Shown here: piece after piece, positions 15,901 through 23,703 of the stretch
How positions within the stretch are numbered: position 1 is the first letter of the stretch
Layout of the letters: each line of letters begins with the position of its first letter
Translations under genes and position numbers: made by a program
DNA from: UBA6165 sp044233745
GTDB taxonomy: Bacteria; Bacteroidota; Bacteroidia; Flavobacteriales_D; Crocinitomicaceae
Length of the DNA: 23,703 nt
Assembly (NCBI GenBank): GCA_044233745.1
Contig: JBIIJN010000038.1
Span: 1 to 23,703 of the forward strand
Reading direction: 5' to 3'
Notes under the pieces: generated by a model
Databases searched by the model: none
The model's input: the letters and a program-made list of their open reading frames with translations, nothing else
Told to the model about the DNA's origin: nothing

Positions 15901-16374
15901 CGTTGAATTCACCGATAAATCCTGGGCATTTCCAACATTGATGCCGCGAGAAATAGACCCCGATTTTTTTAAGGCAGATGAACCGAATATATCCTCCCGT
16001 TTCAGAGTCGATGTTATCATAAATGGATTGTCGGGCGAATTGGGCTTGTTGTAAACTTGAATGGAGTCTTTGTTGTAGAATTCACCGTGAATTTTGGTGG
16101 GCAATACACGATAACGAATCAAAAGGGTATCTCCAAAATGTGCTTTGTCAAAACGCAAAGCATTGTTTAACGTGTCAATTGTGTACGTACTTATTTCTTT
16201 AAAATCTCGGGTAACATACAACGAAGGCCAGTAAACAGTAAGTGAATCCAAAACTACAGGCGCATCTGTCACAACGATTTTTTGCTGCCGAAGCGAACTG
16301 TTTTGCGCAAAAATTGGCACTGCTGAAAACAGTGAAAAGAGCAAAGCAAACGATATGTTTTTGGGAATAAACAA
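12922..16374 (-). CDS. Large outer-membrane protein of unknown function (1150 residues)
   Basis: A signal peptide (about 1-24, ending VPIFAQ) is followed by a beta-rich region and then the motif run SGSISRGINVGNAQD, LNILATLTDDNIPIQPDGTT and QEFDQLFIQLY (about 137-205). This run is conserved in a family of large Bacteroidota surface proteins and is reminiscent of parts of the T9SS translocon protein SprA, which is about twice as long. The remainder is strand after strand of amphipathic beta structure rich in Arg, Asn, Tyr and Phe, ending with GGVEMRAMF (terminal Phe), so an outer-membrane barrel is likely. An EF-hand-like loop lies at 835-846. The only possible start near the signal peptide is TTG 16374, right after an in-frame TAA. 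The function is unknown. Confidence 0.8.
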   Translation of the reverse strand: MFIPKNISFALLFSLFSAVPIFAQNSSLRQQKIVVTDAPVVLDSLTVYWPSLYVTRDFKEISTYTIDTLNNALRFDKAHFGDTLLIRYRVLPTKIHGEFYNKDSIQVYNKPNSPDNPFMITSTLKREDIFGSSALKKSGSISRGINVGNAQDLSVNSTMNIQLSGEISQNLNILATLTDDNIPIQPDGTTNKLQEFDQLFIQLYNDDFKLIAGDFWARTPKGYFMTYNKRAQGLTAQYNLFNSPEKGKMSVYGSGAFSRGKFNRQLIDGVEGNQGPYRLRGAENEPFIIVLSGSERVFLNGVELQRGQEYDYIMNYNTSEIIFTTKRPIDKDSRIIVEFQYADQNYARSLFNAGMLYEKGSVKTWFNVYSEQDAKNQPVQQDLTPEQRFFISQIGDNLQDAVVNGIDSVGFRDNQVMYKMVDSLGYDSVMVFCVAPDSAVYSVTFSQVAQGQGDYVFDRFTAVGRVYRWVQPINGVPQGNYRPVRLVVTPKQRQMITSGVEIDLGKDLQLFSEVALSNNDVNTFSSLDRDDNVSVAGKFILKSQHKLSNDSLPTWQLQTNTGIEFTGRNFVPIERFRTAEFDRDWNILHTQASGYQLIANTGARILHKNKGFMTLNGNLFSWGDDFFGLKANTDGQWADKGFQIKWTSNAVNTSGIKNSFFIRHKIDVSQSFKYLKIGFMDEHEYNRIEQDFISPIVQENTYHFYDWQFYITQSDTIKNKFKVYYRQRDDKLSNATNFGLATSARNFGATYDWVSNTKTQLRMNINYRNLRIVDSTLINIQPENTFLGRLEHSVNLWKGALRTSTFYELGSGLELKREFIYIEVLPGRGVYVWRDYNADGIKDLNEFEIALYADEANYVRIFTPSNEYIRTFSNEFSQSIFLHPEKIWSKKKGVLGFLSRVSNQTQIRLNRKINGDFRSNINPFTDRSNDTTLISESASYRNSIFFNRTNQIAGGDYTFSRFTNKLLLANGFDERLTQFHQFNFRWNIKQKFTLKTSYEFGQKASFAQYTTGRDFQINYFKVFPEFIYQPDTKLRISTTFRYEDKQNVFVADGERALINDFGIEFRYNQPQKGTLSGTMNVLKIDYNGAINSALGFEMLESLRPGLNYTWTLNYQRNLGKNLQLSIRYNGRKSEGNRMIHAGGVEMRAMF

Positions 16375-16426
16375 AACTTATTTCTAAACGTTAATTGCGT
16401 CGTTTTCTTGTGTGAATTGAATCCTA

Positions 16427-16434
16427 CAAAGGTG
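16427..16434 (-). promoter_or_regulatory. Weak -7 box for the large outer-membrane protein gene
   Basis: On the minus strand this reads CACCTTTG, one mismatch from TAnnTTTG, located 52 bases before the TTG start. No clear -33 element is visible. It is proposed only because it has the right strand and distance. Confidence 0.3.
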
Positions 16435-16479
16435 CTAAATTTATTCAGCGCGAAAACGACAGTAAAATTGCTTAAATCG

Positions 16480-16487
16480 TATCTTTG
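16480..16487 (+). promoter_or_regulatory. Bacteroidota -7 box for gcvP
   Basis: TATCTTTG, followed by CAAAAA, matches TAnnTTTG and ends 34 bases before ATG 16522. The short leader leaves no room for a glycine riboswitch, and none of its conserved elements is apparent. A -33 TTG at the usual spacing is not evident. Confidence 0.5.
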
Positions 16488-16521
16488 CAAAAATTTTTTA
16501 ACCCCGTATTTTAACAGCGAT

Positions 16522-19386
16522 ATGAATACATTTCAAAGACGGCATATTGGAATCACCGAGAGTGAGAAAAATGCCATGCTTTCAACCATTGGTGTAGCAT
16601 CATTGGATGAGTTGATCAACAAAACAATTCCGGCCCACATCAGGTTGAAAAATGAGCTGAATATTGATGCAGCCATGACTGAAAATGAGTACTTGCGTCA
16701 TATCGCTGAGTTGGCTGCCAAAAACAAGCGTTTCAAATCGTTCATCGGTATGGGCTACAGCGAAACTGTTGTTCCTTCCGTGATTTTGAGAAATGTTTTG
16801 GAAAATCCAGGATGGTACACGGCTTATACACCTTATCAAGCAGAAATTTCTCAAGGTCGCTTAGAGGCTTTGTTGAATTTCCAAACGATGGTTTTGGATT
16901 TGACGGGAATGGAAATTGCCAACGCGTCTTTGTTGGATGAAGGCACTGCCGCTGGTGAAGCCATGGCGATGTTCTTCGGTTTGCGCTCGCGTGATGAGGT
17001 GAAAGCCAACAAAAATGTATTCTTCGTTTCTGAATTTGTTTACCCACAGACACGCGATGTTTTAGTAGGTCGCGCTGCTGCTTTGGGCATCGACTTGGTT
17101 TTTGGCAATCCAGAAACAGACACCTTGCCTGAGAATGGTTTTGGTGCTTTGATTCAATATCCTGACCAATATGGTCGCGTGAAGGATTTGGCACCGTTCA
17201 TTGAAAAAGCACACGTACAAGGCATCAAAGTGGCTGTTGCGGCTGATATTATGGCTTTGGTCTTGTTGAAATCTCCAGGCTCCATGGGTGCAGATGCCGT
17301 TGTTGGTTCTGCCCAGCGTTTTGGTGTCCCAATGGGTTACGGTGGACCTCACGCCGCATTTTTTGCTACAAAAGACGATTACAAACGCAGTATTCCAGGT
17401 CGCATTATCGGTGTTTCAAAAGATGCTGACGACAATGTAGCACTGCGAATGGCTTTACAAACACGTGAGCAACACATCAAACGCGACAAAGCGACTTCTA
17501 ATATTTGTACGGCTCAAGCACTTTTGGCGGTAATGGCATCTATGTATGCTGTGTATCATGGTCCTGATGGATTGAAAGCAATCGCAGAAGGCATTCACAA
17601 ACAAACGAATCAAGTGCGTGAAGCTTTGACTGTCATGAATTATAAGGTTCACACGGAGCAATATTTTGATACGCTTTGGGTTGAAATGCCATCTGGAAAA
17701 AATACCGCTGAACTCAAAAAAGTTGCTGAAGCTCATGGTTTGAATCTTCGTTATTTATGCAACGATAGCCAGTTCACACTAAGCATTGGTGAAGGCATGA
17801 ATGATGCTGATATCCACAACTTAATTGCTGTTTTTGCTGAGGCTATAGGCGCAAATGCTCCTTTTGTTTCTGTTGGAAACATCGCCCTAAATGCTTCTTT
17901 TTTAAGAGCTGATGAAATCCTCCAAAACAAAGTATTCAACAGCCACCATTCTGAGTCTAAAATGATGCGCTATTTGAAGAAATTGGAGAACAAAGATTTG
18001 TCTTTGGTGCACAGCATGATTGCTTTGGGCTCATGTACCATGAAATTGAATGCCGCTTCTGAGTTGATTCCAATCACAATGCCAGGCTTTTGTGATATAC
18101 ATCCGTTTGCTCCGCTCGATCAAGCCCAAGGTTATCAGGAAATGTTGGCACAATTGGCCAAAGATTTGTGCGAAGCCACTGGTTTTGCAGCAGTTTCTTT
18201 GCAACCAAATTCTGGTGCGCAAGGAGAATATGCGGGCTTAATGGTAATCCGCGCTTATCACCATTCACGTGGAGATTTTGATAGAAAAGTTTGTTTGATT
18301 CCTTCATCAGCGCACGGCACAAATCCCGCTTCTGCTGTAATTGCAGGCTTCGAGGTGGTGGTTACCAAATGTGATGAAGACGGCAATATCGACGTGGAAG
18401 ATTTGCGTGAAAAAGCAGAATTGCACAAAGACCGTTTGGGTGCTTTGATGGTTACTTATCCTTCAACGCACGGGGTTTTTGAAGAAAGTATTTGTGAAAT
18501 TACGGATATCATTCACGCCAACGGAGGTCAAGTGTATATGGATGGTGCGAATATGAATGCTCAGGTTGGCTTGACCAATCCGGGGAATATCGGGGCAGAT
18601 GTTTGTCACTTGAATTTGCACAAAACTTTCGCCATTCCTCATGGTGGCGGTGGACCTGGTATGGGTCCGATTGGTGTTGGAGCACATTTGGCGCCTTTCT
18701 TACCGGGTTCTGTGATGATTAAAACAGGTGGTGAACATGCCATTCCTGCTATTTCATCTGCGCCTTTTGGTAGTGCCTTGATTTTGTTGATTTCCTACGG
18801 TTATATCAAAATGTTGGGCGCTGAAGGTTTACGCGCATCAACAGAAAACGCCATTTTGAATGCGAATTATATCAAAGCACGTTTGGCGGGTCATTATGAT
18901 GCGCTTTATACTGGAACAAATGGCACTGTTGCCCACGAAATGATTATCGATTGTCGTGATTTCAAGCGCACAGCCGATGTAGAAGTAGCCGATATTGCCA
19001 AACGTTTGATTGACTACAATTTCCACGCGCCAACGGTTTCTTTCCCTGTGGCGGGCACTTTGATGGTTGAGCCTACGGAAAGTGAAGACAAAGACGAATT
19101 GGACCGCTTCTGCGATGCCATGATTCAAATCCGCAAGGAAATTAAAGACATCGAATTGGGTGTTGCTGATAAAGAAAATAACTTATTGAAAAATGCACCA
19201 CACAATGCGGATTGCATCATCAACCGCGAGTGGACTTATCCTTATTCTTCTAAAGAAGCAACATATCCTTTGCCTTATTTGAAAGAATGGAAATATTGGG
19301 TGCCTGTGCGCCGCGTAGATAACGCTTACGGTGATAGAAACTTGATTTGCAGCTGTGCTGGCATTGAGGAGTATATGGAGGCTTAA
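16522..19386 (+). CDS. gcvP: Glycine dehydrogenase (decarboxylating), P-protein
   Basis: This 954-residue homodimer-type P-protein of the glycine cleavage system decarboxylates glycine with PLP and transfers the aminomethyl group to the lipoyl arm of GcvH. Both halves are fused, as in E. coli (957 residues). The N-terminal half opens with FQRRHIGITESEKNAML and contains GMGYSETVVPSVILRN and the YTPYQAEISQGRLEALLN segment. The C-terminal half carries the PLP lysine in LNLHKTFAIPHGGGGPGMGP (K701), preceded by YMDGANMNAQVGLTNPG. ATG 16522 is used; the longer frame from 16408 adds 38 residues unlike the family and covers the promoter. The gene stands alone, with no gcvT or gcvH nearby, as is common in Bacteroidota. 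Confidence 0.97.
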   Translation: MNTFQRRHIGITESEKNAMLSTIGVASLDELINKTIPAHIRLKNELNIDAAMTENEYLRHIAELAAKNKRFKSFIGMGYSETVVPSVILRNVLENPGWYTAYTPYQAEISQGRLEALLNFQTMVLDLTGMEIANASLLDEGTAAGEAMAMFFGLRSRDEVKANKNVFFVSEFVYPQTRDVLVGRAAALGIDLVFGNPETDTLPENGFGALIQYPDQYGRVKDLAPFIEKAHVQGIKVAVAADIMALVLLKSPGSMGADAVVGSAQRFGVPMGYGGPHAAFFATKDDYKRSIPGRIIGVSKDADDNVALRMALQTREQHIKRDKATSNICTAQALLAVMASMYAVYHGPDGLKAIAEGIHKQTNQVREALTVMNYKVHTEQYFDTLWVEMPSGKNTAELKKVAEAHGLNLRYLCNDSQFTLSIGEGMNDADIHNLIAVFAEAIGANAPFVSVGNIALNASFLRADEILQNKVFNSHHSESKMMRYLKKLENKDLSLVHSMIALGSCTMKLNAASELIPITMPGFCDIHPFAPLDQAQGYQEMLAQLAKDLCEATGFAAVSLQPNSGAQGEYAGLMVIRAYHHSRGDFDRKVCLIPSSAHGTNPASAVIAGFEVVVTKCDEDGNIDVEDLREKAELHKDRLGALMVTYPSTHGVFEESICEITDIIHANGGQVYMDGANMNAQVGLTNPGNIGADVCHLNLHKTFAIPHGGGGPGMGPIGVGAHLAPFLPGSVMIKTGGEHAIPAISSAPFGSALILLISYGYIKMLGAEGLRASTENAILNANYIKARLAGHYDALYTGTNGTVAHEMIIDCRDFKRTADVEVADIAKRLIDYNFHAPTVSFPVAGTLMVEPTESEDKDELDRFCDAMIQIRKEIKDIELGVADKENNLLKNAPHNADCIINREWTYPYSSKEATYPLPYLKEWKYWVPVRRVDNAYGDRNLICSCAGIEEYMEA

Positions 19387-19423
19387 AGGTTCAATGATTA
19401 AAAAATATAAACTACGTAAATAT

Positions 19424-19456
19424 AAAAATCCGTCTTGAACTTCAAGACGGATTTTT
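19424..19456. terminator. Bidirectional hairpin terminator between gcvP and the T9SS cargo gene
   Basis: A perfect 16-base inverted repeat, with arms 19424-19439 and 19441-19456 (core TCCGTCTTGAA / TTCAAGACGGA), has A residues on the left and T residues on the right. It can therefore form a stem plus U tract on either strand. It lies 38 bases after the gcvP stop and 18 bases after the stop of the opposing gene. Confidence 0.9.
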
Positions 19457-19473
19457 TATATCTTCAAAACTGC

Positions 19474-22400
19474 CTACTTCACCGCAACTTTATACGTCCC
19501 AACATCCACGGCATTGGCTGAAATAACCACGATATACATGCCTTTGCTCATGTTTTCGGTATTGATTTCAAGCACGTATGCATTATCGTCAAAAGAACGG
19601 GTTAATTGTAAGTTCCCAGCTAGGTCATAAACGCGGGCTTCGCGCTGAGGTGAAACATTGGCATTTTCATCGAAGACGATGAAGAAGTTATCGGTTGTTG
19701 GGTTGGGGAAAATGGTGATTTCTGGCTCAAAATCCTGTAACTTGTAATTGGGATAGGCCATGTTTCTTGTGCTGCCACCTTCATCAAATGCCACGGGAAA
19801 GAAATAGCCGTAATAGTTGGTTAGCAAGGTGCGAGCAAAAGGACCAAAGCGCTGATCTGTCCATGTTGACCATTCTTCTAGCTGTTCAAGCAAGGTTGAA
19901 TCAGAAGAAATCATTGTGTAATAATCTGTTTGTATTGAAGCAAGTACCAAATCAGTCAGAATACCGAAGTCTGGTTCTTCGTAATTGGATTTGAGAATGG
20001 TGTTTAAAGAATCTGCTTTATCGTACAAGCCAGCGCGCACATAGGCGCCAAATAAGCTTTCCATTGAGCTTTCGGATTGACTTGGATAGGATTCAATCAA
20101 CTCAATTACATCCAAAATGGAATAGGTATTCGTTGTGTCTGATAAATACCTGTATATCAATTCATTTTCAATATTCATAATTTCCAATTCAATGTTTTGC
20201 AAATATTGAATTGAAGCATCATAGATTGAAATTCCATTTTGTGCATTTAGCAATTGTTGTTTCATACCCGATGGTAATGTAGATTCTTCCATTACATAAT
20301 ACATTACTTTCTCTGATAATGGTGAGTTTTCTATCATGACTTGAAAAAGCAATGTGTTTGATGGCTGGGTTTGAAGATACTTAATAAGAACCTCATCCGA
20401 AATGGTTGTGATTGTACCCAATAATAAATCTCTTTTTTGCTCTGGGCTTAGAAGCTCGCCTAAAACATCCAACAATAATTCTTCACGCGAACCATAATCC
20501 AAGGTGTTTTCAAACATCATTTTTTCGTCGAAATAACTGTTTAGCGAATCTCGGGCATCACCTGTTGTTAAAGCGGGTACTTGAGTTTGTCTACCACAGA
20601 CTACTGCATTCGACGGCATAAAACACGAAAACGATGTTACACCAGCGCTAATGAGTGTTGGTTCAGTGTTATAATCATACGTTCTGTGATAATAGGTAAT
20701 CGGTAGCACTCCGTTCTCTAAACGCACATGCCATTGCGGATTGTTTGCGTCAAAAAAACGATTTCCTGCTGGCTGCGAAGAAAAATTCAACTGACCACCA
20801 AAACAAGTTCCTTGAAATGGTGAAATTCTGCCACTTGCCACCCATAAATCATGTGTTTGGTTGTTATAAAAATCATTACATAACCATTGCAAGCCAACAG
20901 CTTTTTTGGTGCTAATTTGTGAGTAATCTTGTGCATTTATACCGGAAGATATACCTGCCGATCGCAAGTTTCTAAATTCATTTTTTTCAACCACATTGGC
21001 AAATGGTCCTGAACTCGCGATTCTACATCCATAATTGAAGGCGTTGATATTCAAATTTGGAGATGCATCTTGAAATTTGTTTTCCTCAATACGATAGCGA
21101 TTACAAACACTCATAACTACCCCGTAAGTTTGGGTAACAACGTTTTCAGGCCCCGCTTTGTAAATATTGAATGTGTTTTTGAGAATGTGAGAGTTCAATT
21201 CACCCTCTGATACAATACCATTGTAATTGTTATTGAAAATTGCTCTTTGAACAACATAATTCAAACCACTACTGGTGGCTGTTGTGCGCACACCAATATC
21301 CAGTTTATTAAATGTTGGATCGATATTGCCAATAAAGTACTTATCTACAATAAAGTGCGAATTCACTGAGCCAATTCCAATTCCTCTGTTTTCTCCATCA
21401 GGTTTAAAAGCTGTTGAATTTTCAAAATTACACGAGAAAAATCGAACATTCTGAACGTTCAAAAGGTAAGCGTGTATAATGTCTCCTGTCAAGTTCTTCA
21501 TTAAATCGTCGTCCGATATAAAATTTGTGAACAAAAACTGACTGGCGTTTGGAAAATTGTAAGACATGAAGAAAACATCGAATTTATTGTTTCGGAATAT
21601 ACTGTTTGCAGATACAATTCTTCCACCCGAACGATTATTGTTGAAAGACAAGGAATTAGGCGCAACAAAAGTGCCCGCCATTGCCCCGAAATAAGCATAT
21701 TCAACAGTAGAGTTGTTGAACGTTGCTGTCGCATGAGAATTAGATGTACTGGCCACAGTAGGATGACCTTGCACTTCAATTCCCGGCCACATATTGCAGG
21801 CGCCACATAAATCATTTTTGGTGAGCACTGAGTTGTTTACGCGCAATATGCCGCCAGACTCTGCAGTGGTCAATCCGCGCTCTACAGTGATTTTAGAATT
21901 GGGCGACAGTTTGAATGTCATGTTATTGATAATTAACTCCGCACCGGATTGAATCGTGATGTTTGCATCTATATACACTACACCACTCGCTGATTGAAAT
22001 GGATTATTCAATTCCCCAGGCGACCAAGTTTCTGTTGATGTAACAATGTAATCTTCCGTAACATATGCTGTGTTGTTGTTAATCTCATTCAAATTCGAAT
22101 AAAAACAAGAGCAAAACTCATCGATACTTCCATCTCCACAAGTGAAATTGTAGCAATCAATTTGACAATTCGGGTCAAAATCTATCTGATCGGGGAGGAC
22201 ATACGTGGAAAATATTGAAGACGGGGTTTGACCTTCGCTGTTTTGAGCATAAGTAATAGGTAAATAGTTGTTAATCCAAACAGGTGCGCTTGGATTGTTT
22301 GGATCGCTAACGGCTGCAATTCTATTAGAAGTTGCCATCAAAAGATATCCATTTGACGCCAATTCTATGTGAGACTGAGCAAAATCGTTTGCAAATGCAA

Positions 22401-23550
22401 GGTTCACATTAACGTTTTGAAGACCACTACTTGGACTATTAAAATCATAGAACATCAATGGGTTCGGATACAACTCGGTTGCAACATGTGACACATATAA
22501 TATATTGGCATTGGGCGAAAATTCTAGACCATGAACGTATGGTCTTGTACTCAACGATGGGTTATGATTAAGATGTATAATTTGATTGGAACCTGAAACA
22601 ACAGATCCATCGGGTAAAAGTTCAACAACAAAAATTGCTAAATTTTGTGTAAAAGTATAAGGTGCGCTAATCATAGAATTTCTATAAACAATAGGCACAG
22701 CGAGGCGCATATTTCCATTTTGCAGCATAGCTAATTCCAGTTCGCCGCGCACCATAAGTAAAGGGTCAATGTAAGGTGTTGGTGAACCCGGAGGCACAAA
22801 ATCATTCATCCCAAATGAAACATAAGGACTTGGTGTAGAAGTAATATCCATTGGCTGGATACCATTTTCATCTAACACATATCTTTGAATAGAATAACTA
22901 TCCGAAATAAAAATCAAATGCGAATCATCTGTTCTTTTGGGTGAAACAGCAAACTTAGGGCCAGGCAATAGATTTCCTTGAAAAATTAAAAAATCTGGAT
23001 TGATAATGAAACAAGTACCAAATCCTATGTCGGGCACATTGCCTTGCATATTTTCCACAAAAGCACCCTTGCGGTTAGGCTCATATATGTTGTTTTCGCC
23101 AAAATCTAAAATAGCATATACAGGAACATTGGTCATATAACCATAAACACCTCCTAAAAACACACCGTTTACTACGGTTAATATGTAATATCGCTTGCAA
23201 TCATTTGGGTCGGGAACTATGACTATTTCACTTAATCCATTGGCCTCAGCTGCACTTAATCTTAACTCATCAATGAGAAAACCATCTTGATCATAAACCC
23301 GATAATCTACCACAAAAAACAATAACTCGCCAGTTACAGGGTTGTGGTAGGCATTCGATGCATATTGCGCTGGTTGACCAAAGTAGTTGTAGAAAGGATC
23401 CGTGCCGGTGGGGAGGGCTTGGTCAGTTGGACCAAATGACGTGAATTGAACTGTATTTGCGCCTGTAATCCAAATTGGACTTTGGGCAATAATACCATCA
23501 AACAGTGTTATGCATAACACTATAAGTAACATAAAGCACTTTGTTTTCAT
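19474..23550 (-). CDS. Large secreted surface protein with T9SS C-terminal sorting domain
   Basis: The 1358-residue protein begins with a signal peptide (about 1-22, ending GIIAQ). Residues about 25-450 look like a beta-propeller-type domain, with AYHNPVTGELLFFVVDYRVY and HGLEFSPNANILYVSH segments. A short cysteine cluster follows (about 460-482; NCQIDC, TCGDG, FCSC). Residues about 510-960 look like a right-handed beta-helix: ITIQSGAELIINNMTFKLSP, the MWPGIEVQG motif and many VxxNxF-like turns. A helical, charged region runs to about 1265. The last 85 residues are a type A T9SS sorting domain: ITIFPNPTTDNFFIVF, RVYDLAGN and KGMYIVVISA, ending YKVAVK. It should be exported by Sec, moved across the outer membrane by T9SS and released or anchored there. 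Ligand and role are unknown. Confidence 0.88.
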   Translation of the reverse strand: MKTKCFMLLIVLCITLFDGIIAQSPIWITGANTVQFTSFGPTDQALPTGTDPFYNYFGQPAQYASNAYHNPVTGELLFFVVDYRVYDQDGFLIDELRLSAAEANGLSEIVIVPDPNDCKRYYILTVVNGVFLGGVYGYMTNVPVYAILDFGENNIYEPNRKGAFVENMQGNVPDIGFGTCFIINPDFLIFQGNLLPGPKFAVSPKRTDDSHLIFISDSYSIQRYVLDENGIQPMDITSTPSPYVSFGMNDFVPPGSPTPYIDPLLMVRGELELAMLQNGNMRLAVPIVYRNSMISAPYTFTQNLAIFVVELLPDGSVVSGSNQIIHLNHNPSLSTRPYVHGLEFSPNANILYVSHVATELYPNPLMFYDFNSPSSGLQNVNVNLAFANDFAQSHIELASNGYLLMATSNRIAAVSDPNNPSAPVWINNYLPITYAQNSEGQTPSSIFSTYVLPDQIDFDPNCQIDCYNFTCGDGSIDEFCSCFYSNLNEINNNTAYVTEDYIVTSTETWSPGELNNPFQSASGVVYIDANITIQSGAELIINNMTFKLSPNSKITVERGLTTAESGGILRVNNSVLTKNDLCGACNMWPGIEVQGHPTVASTSNSHATATFNNSTVEYAYFGAMAGTFVAPNSLSFNNNRSGGRIVSANSIFRNNKFDVFFMSYNFPNASQFLFTNFISDDDLMKNLTGDIIHAYLLNVQNVRFFSCNFENSTAFKPDGENRGIGIGSVNSHFIVDKYFIGNIDPTFNKLDIGVRTTATSSGLNYVVQRAIFNNNYNGIVSEGELNSHILKNTFNIYKAGPENVVTQTYGVVMSVCNRYRIEENKFQDASPNLNINAFNYGCRIASSGPFANVVEKNEFRNLRSAGISSGINAQDYSQISTKKAVGLQWLCNDFYNNQTHDLWVASGRISPFQGTCFGGQLNFSSQPAGNRFFDANNPQWHVRLENGVLPITYYHRTYDYNTEPTLISAGVTSFSCFMPSNAVVCGRQTQVPALTTGDARDSLNSYFDEKMMFENTLDYGSREELLLDVLGELLSPEQKRDLLLGTITTISDEVLIKYLQTQPSNTLLFQVMIENSPLSEKVMYYVMEESTLPSGMKQQLLNAQNGISIYDASIQYLQNIELEIMNIENELIYRYLSDTTNTYSILDVIELIESYPSQSESSMESLFGAYVRAGLYDKADSLNTILKSNYEEPDFGILTDLVLASIQTDYYTMISSDSTLLEQLEEWSTWTDQRFGPFARTLLTNYYGYFFPVAFDEGGSTRNMAYPNYKLQDFEPEITIFPNPTTDNFFIVFDENANVSPQREARVYDLAGNLQLTRSFDDNAYVLEINTENMSKGMYIVVISANAVDVGTYKVAVK

Positions 23551-23587
23551 GTGATTTATTTTTATAATTTCTTAATTTGACTAGTCG

Positions 23588-23618
23588 CAAACGTACCACT
23601 AATTTCCAACAATCGCAA
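23588..23618 (-). promoter_or_regulatory. Promoter of the T9SS cargo gene, overlapping the transposase end
   Basis: On the minus strand a TTG (23618-23616) is followed after 20 bases by TACGTTTG (23595-23588), matching the Bacteroidota -33 / TAnnTTTG pair at acceptable spacing. The -7 box ends 37 bases before ATG 23550. The -33 triplet lies within the last codons of the transposase frame, so part of this promoter may have come with the insertion sequence. Confidence 0.5.
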
Positions 23619-23703
23619 TAGCCATGCGGTCAAAGAGCCTTTCACCGAAGTAACGCCTGTTCAAACGATAACAAAACTCGTTCAAGTAGTTCTGGAGATA
23701 CTC
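23599..23703 (-). CDS. C-terminal end of an IS1595-family (ISXO2-like) transposase, cut by the window edge
   Basis: On the minus strand an open frame runs in from the right edge and stops at TAG (23599-23601), giving 34 residues that include YLQNYLNEFCYRLNRRYFGE and then RLFDRM. The pattern LxxYLxEFxYRxNRR followed by a LFxR helix is the usual C-terminus of IS1595/ISXO2-like DDE transposases. The catalytic DDE/N region would lie outside the window, so intactness cannot be judged. No inverted repeat or target duplication can be confirmed from this side alone. Confidence 0.65.
   Translation of the reverse strand, partial: EYLQNYLNEFCYRLNRRYFGERLFDRMAIAIVGN

Noticed and set aside
16375..16521. 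Glycine riboswitch upstream of gcvP
   Set aside because: The gap is short and shared with a divergent gene, the proposed leader is under 35 bases, and no conserved aptamer elements are apparent.

Overview
The window looks like a chromosome segment from a Bacteroidota bacterium, most likely Flavobacteriales. The evidence is a complete Bat (Bacteroides aerotolerance) operon, a large secreted protein with a type IX secretion (T9SS) C-terminal sorting domain, -7 promoter boxes of the TAnnTTTG type, several SpII lipoproteins, and a low to moderate GC content. The genus cannot be fixed from sequence alone.

Layout. Positions 1-982 hold the frame-disrupted end of a small gene, then an outer-membrane beta-barrel protein coupled to it, closed by a hairpin terminator (1056-1088). 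A YhhN/TMEM86-type membrane protein (1105-1797, +) faces a zinc-ribbon protein (1947-2312, -) across a palindromic intergenic element. Positions 2406-9731 are a tight seven-gene operon: a MoxR AAA+ ATPase, a DUF58 protein, a BatD-like membrane protein, BatA, BatB, BatC and BatD. Most junctions overlap or lie within a few bases. It converges, with overlapping stop codons, on a two-gene minus-strand unit: a DUF4920 lipoprotein followed by a lipoprotein with a CxxCH heme-binding motif. Next come sufS and sufE (10936-12583), forming a cysteine desulfurase and sulfur-acceptor pair. A very short lipoprotein leader fragment after sufE collides with a solitary, slightly short DUF433 antitoxin-type gene (12664-12855, -). 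A 1150-residue outer-membrane protein (-) and gcvP (glycine dehydrogenase, +) are divergent. gcvP converges, over a 16-bp hairpin terminator, on a 1358-residue T9SS cargo protein (-). At the right edge lies the C-terminal end of what looks like an IS1595-family transposase, directly upstream of that cargo gene.

How it works together. The central block is an envelope module: a MoxR chaperone ATPase, a soluble DUF58 partner, two membrane-anchored von Willebrand A proteins, a TPR protein and BatD-type proteins. sufS/sufE and gcvP are housekeeping genes. The flanks encode typical Bacteroidota surface proteins. I see no tRNA, rRNA, CRISPR array or complete mobile element. I did not find a clearly new biological system. 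The best leads are the recombination-like junction between the lipoprotein leader and the orphan DUF433 gene (12580-12855), the second BatD-like protein in the bat operon, the heme-lipoprotein/DUF4920 pair, the palindromic element at 1804-1935, and the IS end that overlaps the promoter of the T9SS cargo gene.
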